Assembly: GCA_016933215.1 (NCBI GenBank)
Contig: JAFGBH010000069.1
Coordinates: forward strand, 1-59,792
Direction of reading: 5' to 3'
DNA: 59,792 nt
Source of the DNA: Deltaproteobacteria bacterium
GTDB lineage: Bacteria > Desulfobacterota > Syntrophia > Syntrophales > UBA2210
Below, one piece after another: positions 58,410-59,792 of the stretch (positions are counted from its first letter, which is position 1; each line of letters opens with the position of its first letter). The position numbers were made by a program, and so were the translations under genes. The notes below the pieces were generated by a model. That model worked only from the letters and a program-made list of their open reading frames with translations, had not been told where the DNA came from and did not search any database.

Positions 58410-59618
58410 ATGCCCGTATATCTTTGGGAGGGAACAACAAGAAAGAACGAAGAGAGGAAGGGAGAACTGGAGGCACCTGACGAGAGTGCAGTCAGGGTGA
58501 TCCTTCGCCGGCAGGGTGTACGACTGACAAATATCAAGAAGAAGCCGAAAGATCTTCTTGAAGATATTCCCTTTTTCCAGGAAAAGGTCAAGGAAAAGGA
58601 TGTTGTGATTTTTGCCCGTCAGTTCGCCACGATGATAAACGCCGGACTTCCTATCATTCAGTGTCTGGAATTGCTCAGTTCCGAGGAACCGAACAAGACC
58701 TTTAAGAAAATCATCATCGCTATCAAGGATGATATAGAAGGCGGTGTTTCTCTCTCGGATGCATTAAAGAAGCATCCCGACGTCTTCGATGAGTTGTTTA
58801 TCAACCTCGTGGCTGCGGGGGAGGCGGGTGGAATACTCGATGTAATCCTTAACCGTCTTTCGGCCTACATGGAAAAGGCCATGAAACTGAAGGCCAAGGT
58901 AAAGGGTGCCATGACCTATCCTGCGGCAACGCTGGTGATAGCCATGGCGGTTACCATTCTTCTTTTGTACAAGGTTGTCCCCGTGTTCGAAGATATGTTC
59001 AGCGGTTTCGGCCATGCCCTGCCCGGTCCGACACAGGTCCTTGTCAATATGAGTGGATTTGTTCAGCACAACATTCTCTACATGATTGCCGGCCTTGTGA
59101 TTGCCGTTATCGCCTACAAGAGATATTACAAAACCGAAAGGGGGAGGCTCCAGATAGATACCCTCGTGCTCAAGGCTCCCGTGTTCGGTATCCTGTTAAA
59201 AAAAGTGGCTGTCGCCAAATTTTCCAGGACCCTTTCTACAATGATGAGCAGCGGTGTCCCAATCCTTGACGGTCTTGAGATCGTCAGTAAAACAGCGGGA
59301 AACAAGGTTGTTGAAAACGCCCTTATGGAGACGAGAAAGAGCATAAGCGAGGGTAAGACAATTGCGGAACCCCTGTCGGAATCAGGTATATTCCCCTCCA
59401 TGGTGGTTTCAATGATATCCGTTGGAGAAAACACGGGGGCCCTTGATGCTATGCTCGGCAAGATTGCCGATTTCTACGATGATGAGGTTGATTCCGCCGT
59501 TGACGCAATGACGGCGCTCCTTGAACCCTTTATGCTGGTCTTTTTAGGGGGTGTTGTGGGCGGTATGCTGATTGCCCTCTATCTGCCAATTTTTTCCATG
59601 GCGGGGGCGATACAGTAA
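58410..59618 (+). CDS. pilC: Type IV pilus inner-membrane platform protein
   Basis: GspF/PilC-family membrane protein of 402 residues. Two T2SSF domains (about 67-190 and 270-392) each begin with helices and the motif FARQFATMINAGLPIIQCL or, in the second, KFSRTLSTMMSSGVPILDGL. Three hydrophobic segments lie around 170, 220 and 375. The N-terminal YLWEGTTRKNEERKGELEA is typical of PilC. It would anchor pilus assembly ATPases. No other pilus gene is in view; pilB or pilT may be beyond the window or elsewhere. GGGGG precedes the ATG. Confidence 0.93.
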   Translation: MPVYLWEGTTRKNEERKGELEAPDESAVRVILRRQGVRLTNIKKKPKDLLEDIPFFQEKVKEKDVVIFARQFATMINAGLPIIQCLELLSSEEPNKTFKKIIIAIKDDIEGGVSLSDALKKHPDVFDELFINLVAAGEAGGILDVILNRLSAYMEKAMKLKAKVKGAMTYPAATLVIAMAVTILLLYKVVPVFEDMFSGFGHALPGPTQVLVNMSGFVQHNILYMIAGLVIAVIAYKRYYKTERGRLQIDTLVLKAPVFGILLKKVAVAKFSRTLSTMMSSGVPILDGLEIVSKTAGNKVVENALMETRKSISEGKTIAEPLSESGIFPSMVVSMISVGENTGALDAMLGKIADFYDDEVDSAVDAMTALLEPFMLVFLGGVVGGMLIALYLPIFSMAGAIQ

Positions 59619-59627
59619 TATACCAAA

Positions 59628-59697
59628 GGCACAAAGTACCTAAGGCACAGAGGTGAAATACAGAGACGCAAAGTTACAGAGGCACAAAGCGTCTCTG
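59628..59697. repeat. GGCACAAAG-type repeats with terminator-like hairpin
   Basis: Exact GGCACAAAG occurs at 59628-59636 and 59681-59689. The unit GGCACAAAGTACC and nine following bases match 37765-37786 at 20 of 22 positions. The inner part has a perfect 9-bp stem, CAGAGACGC (59661-59669) with GCGTCTCTG (59689-59697). Lying between the convergent pilC and tRNA-Pro genes, it could end both transcripts. Confidence 0.85.
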
Positions 59698-59712
59698 TTA
59701 ATCTTATAAAAA

Positions 59713-59789
59713 TGGTCGGGATGGCGCGATTTGAACGCGCGACTCCTGCGTCCCGAACGCAGTGCCCTACCAGGCTGGGCCACATCCCG
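59713..59789 (-). tRNA. tRNA-Pro (anticodon CGG)
   Basis: The minus strand gives a complete cloverleaf of 77 bases with encoded CCA. The acceptor stem is CGGGATG paired with CATCCCG. The anticodon stem is CTGCG/CGCAG around loop TTCGGGA, placing CGG as anticodon. The T arm is GCGCG-TTCAAAT-CGCGC. The discriminator base is A. Five T residues follow directly after CCA on the minus strand. Confidence 0.97.
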
Positions 59790-59792
59790 ACA

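Overview
The window is a chromosomal segment of a Gram-negative, probably anaerobic bacterium, most likely from the former Deltaproteobacteria (Desulfobacterota, Syntrophus- or Desulfobacteria-like). The evidence is a full lipid A and heptose-core gene set, a BamA/Skp/LolCD outer-membrane biogenesis block, a PaaK-type aryl-CoA ligase paired with an ACT protein, a corrinoid methyl-transfer cluster, and the hldA-DUF4416-yicC-gmk-rpoZ order. Base composition looks near 50 % GC by eye, with an AT-richer patch at about 30.8-32.5 kb. No taxon can be proved from sequence alone. There are no phage genes, transposases, CRISPR arrays or rRNA operons.

Layout. (1) 1-2211: end of a betaine-type substrate-binding protein, then the ATPase and permease of an osmoprotectant ABC importer. 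(2) 2283-6025, minus strand: an ACT-domain protein and phenylacetate-CoA ligase, then a long-chain acyl-CoA synthetase. (3) 6316-11141, plus: a five-gene HlyD/ABC-2 exporter like YbhGFSR but with two separate ATPases. (4) 11478-15641, plus: a histone-deacetylase-fold amidohydrolase, a UroD/MtaA-type methyltransferase, a corrinoid protein, a MetH-activation-domain protein and an enoyl-CoA hydratase. (5) 15684-20626, minus: rpmH-rnpA-yidD-yidC-jag-mnmE and a Cys-rich small protein. (6) 20775-22834, plus: an MBL-fold hydrolase and a nucleotide-sugar epimerase. (7) 22868-37744, minus: a large LPS-core locus with heptosyltransferases, other glycosyltransferases, methyltransferases, several kinase-fold proteins, a beta-propeller phytase lipoprotein, gmhB and a Trm112-like protein. 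(8) 37825-53342, minus: lpxL, lpxK, msbA, lpxB, gnnB, gnnA, lpxA, lpxD, skp, bamA, lolD, lolC, lysS. (9) 53519-59618, plus: hldA, DUF4416, yicC, gmk, rpoZ, pyrF, rlmB, pilC. (10) tRNA-Pro(CGG) on the minus strand at the right edge.

How it fits together. Blocks 7-9 form an almost continuous envelope factory. LpxA/D/B/K/L build lipid A and GnnA/GnnB probably supply a 3-amino sugar for it. HldA and GmhB make the heptose precursor, the GT9 enzymes add heptose, and the kinases, methyltransferases and phytase may decorate or remodel phosphate on the core. MsbA flips the product, and BamA/Skp and LolCD serve the outer membrane. Many genes overlap by ATGA, indicating translational coupling. lysS and hldA are driven by divergent promoters about 20 bases apart.

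Main points for a second look: a dispersed GGCACAAAG repeat family at four gene ends, one copy of which runs into the lpxL reading frame; a kinase gene broken by one in-frame TGA; a promoter with a palindrome filling its -35/-10 spacer, followed by a structured leader ahead of the LPS-core genes; an N-terminally extended BamA; a phytase inside an LPS kinase locus; and the corrinoid cluster with an HDAC-fold enzyme.
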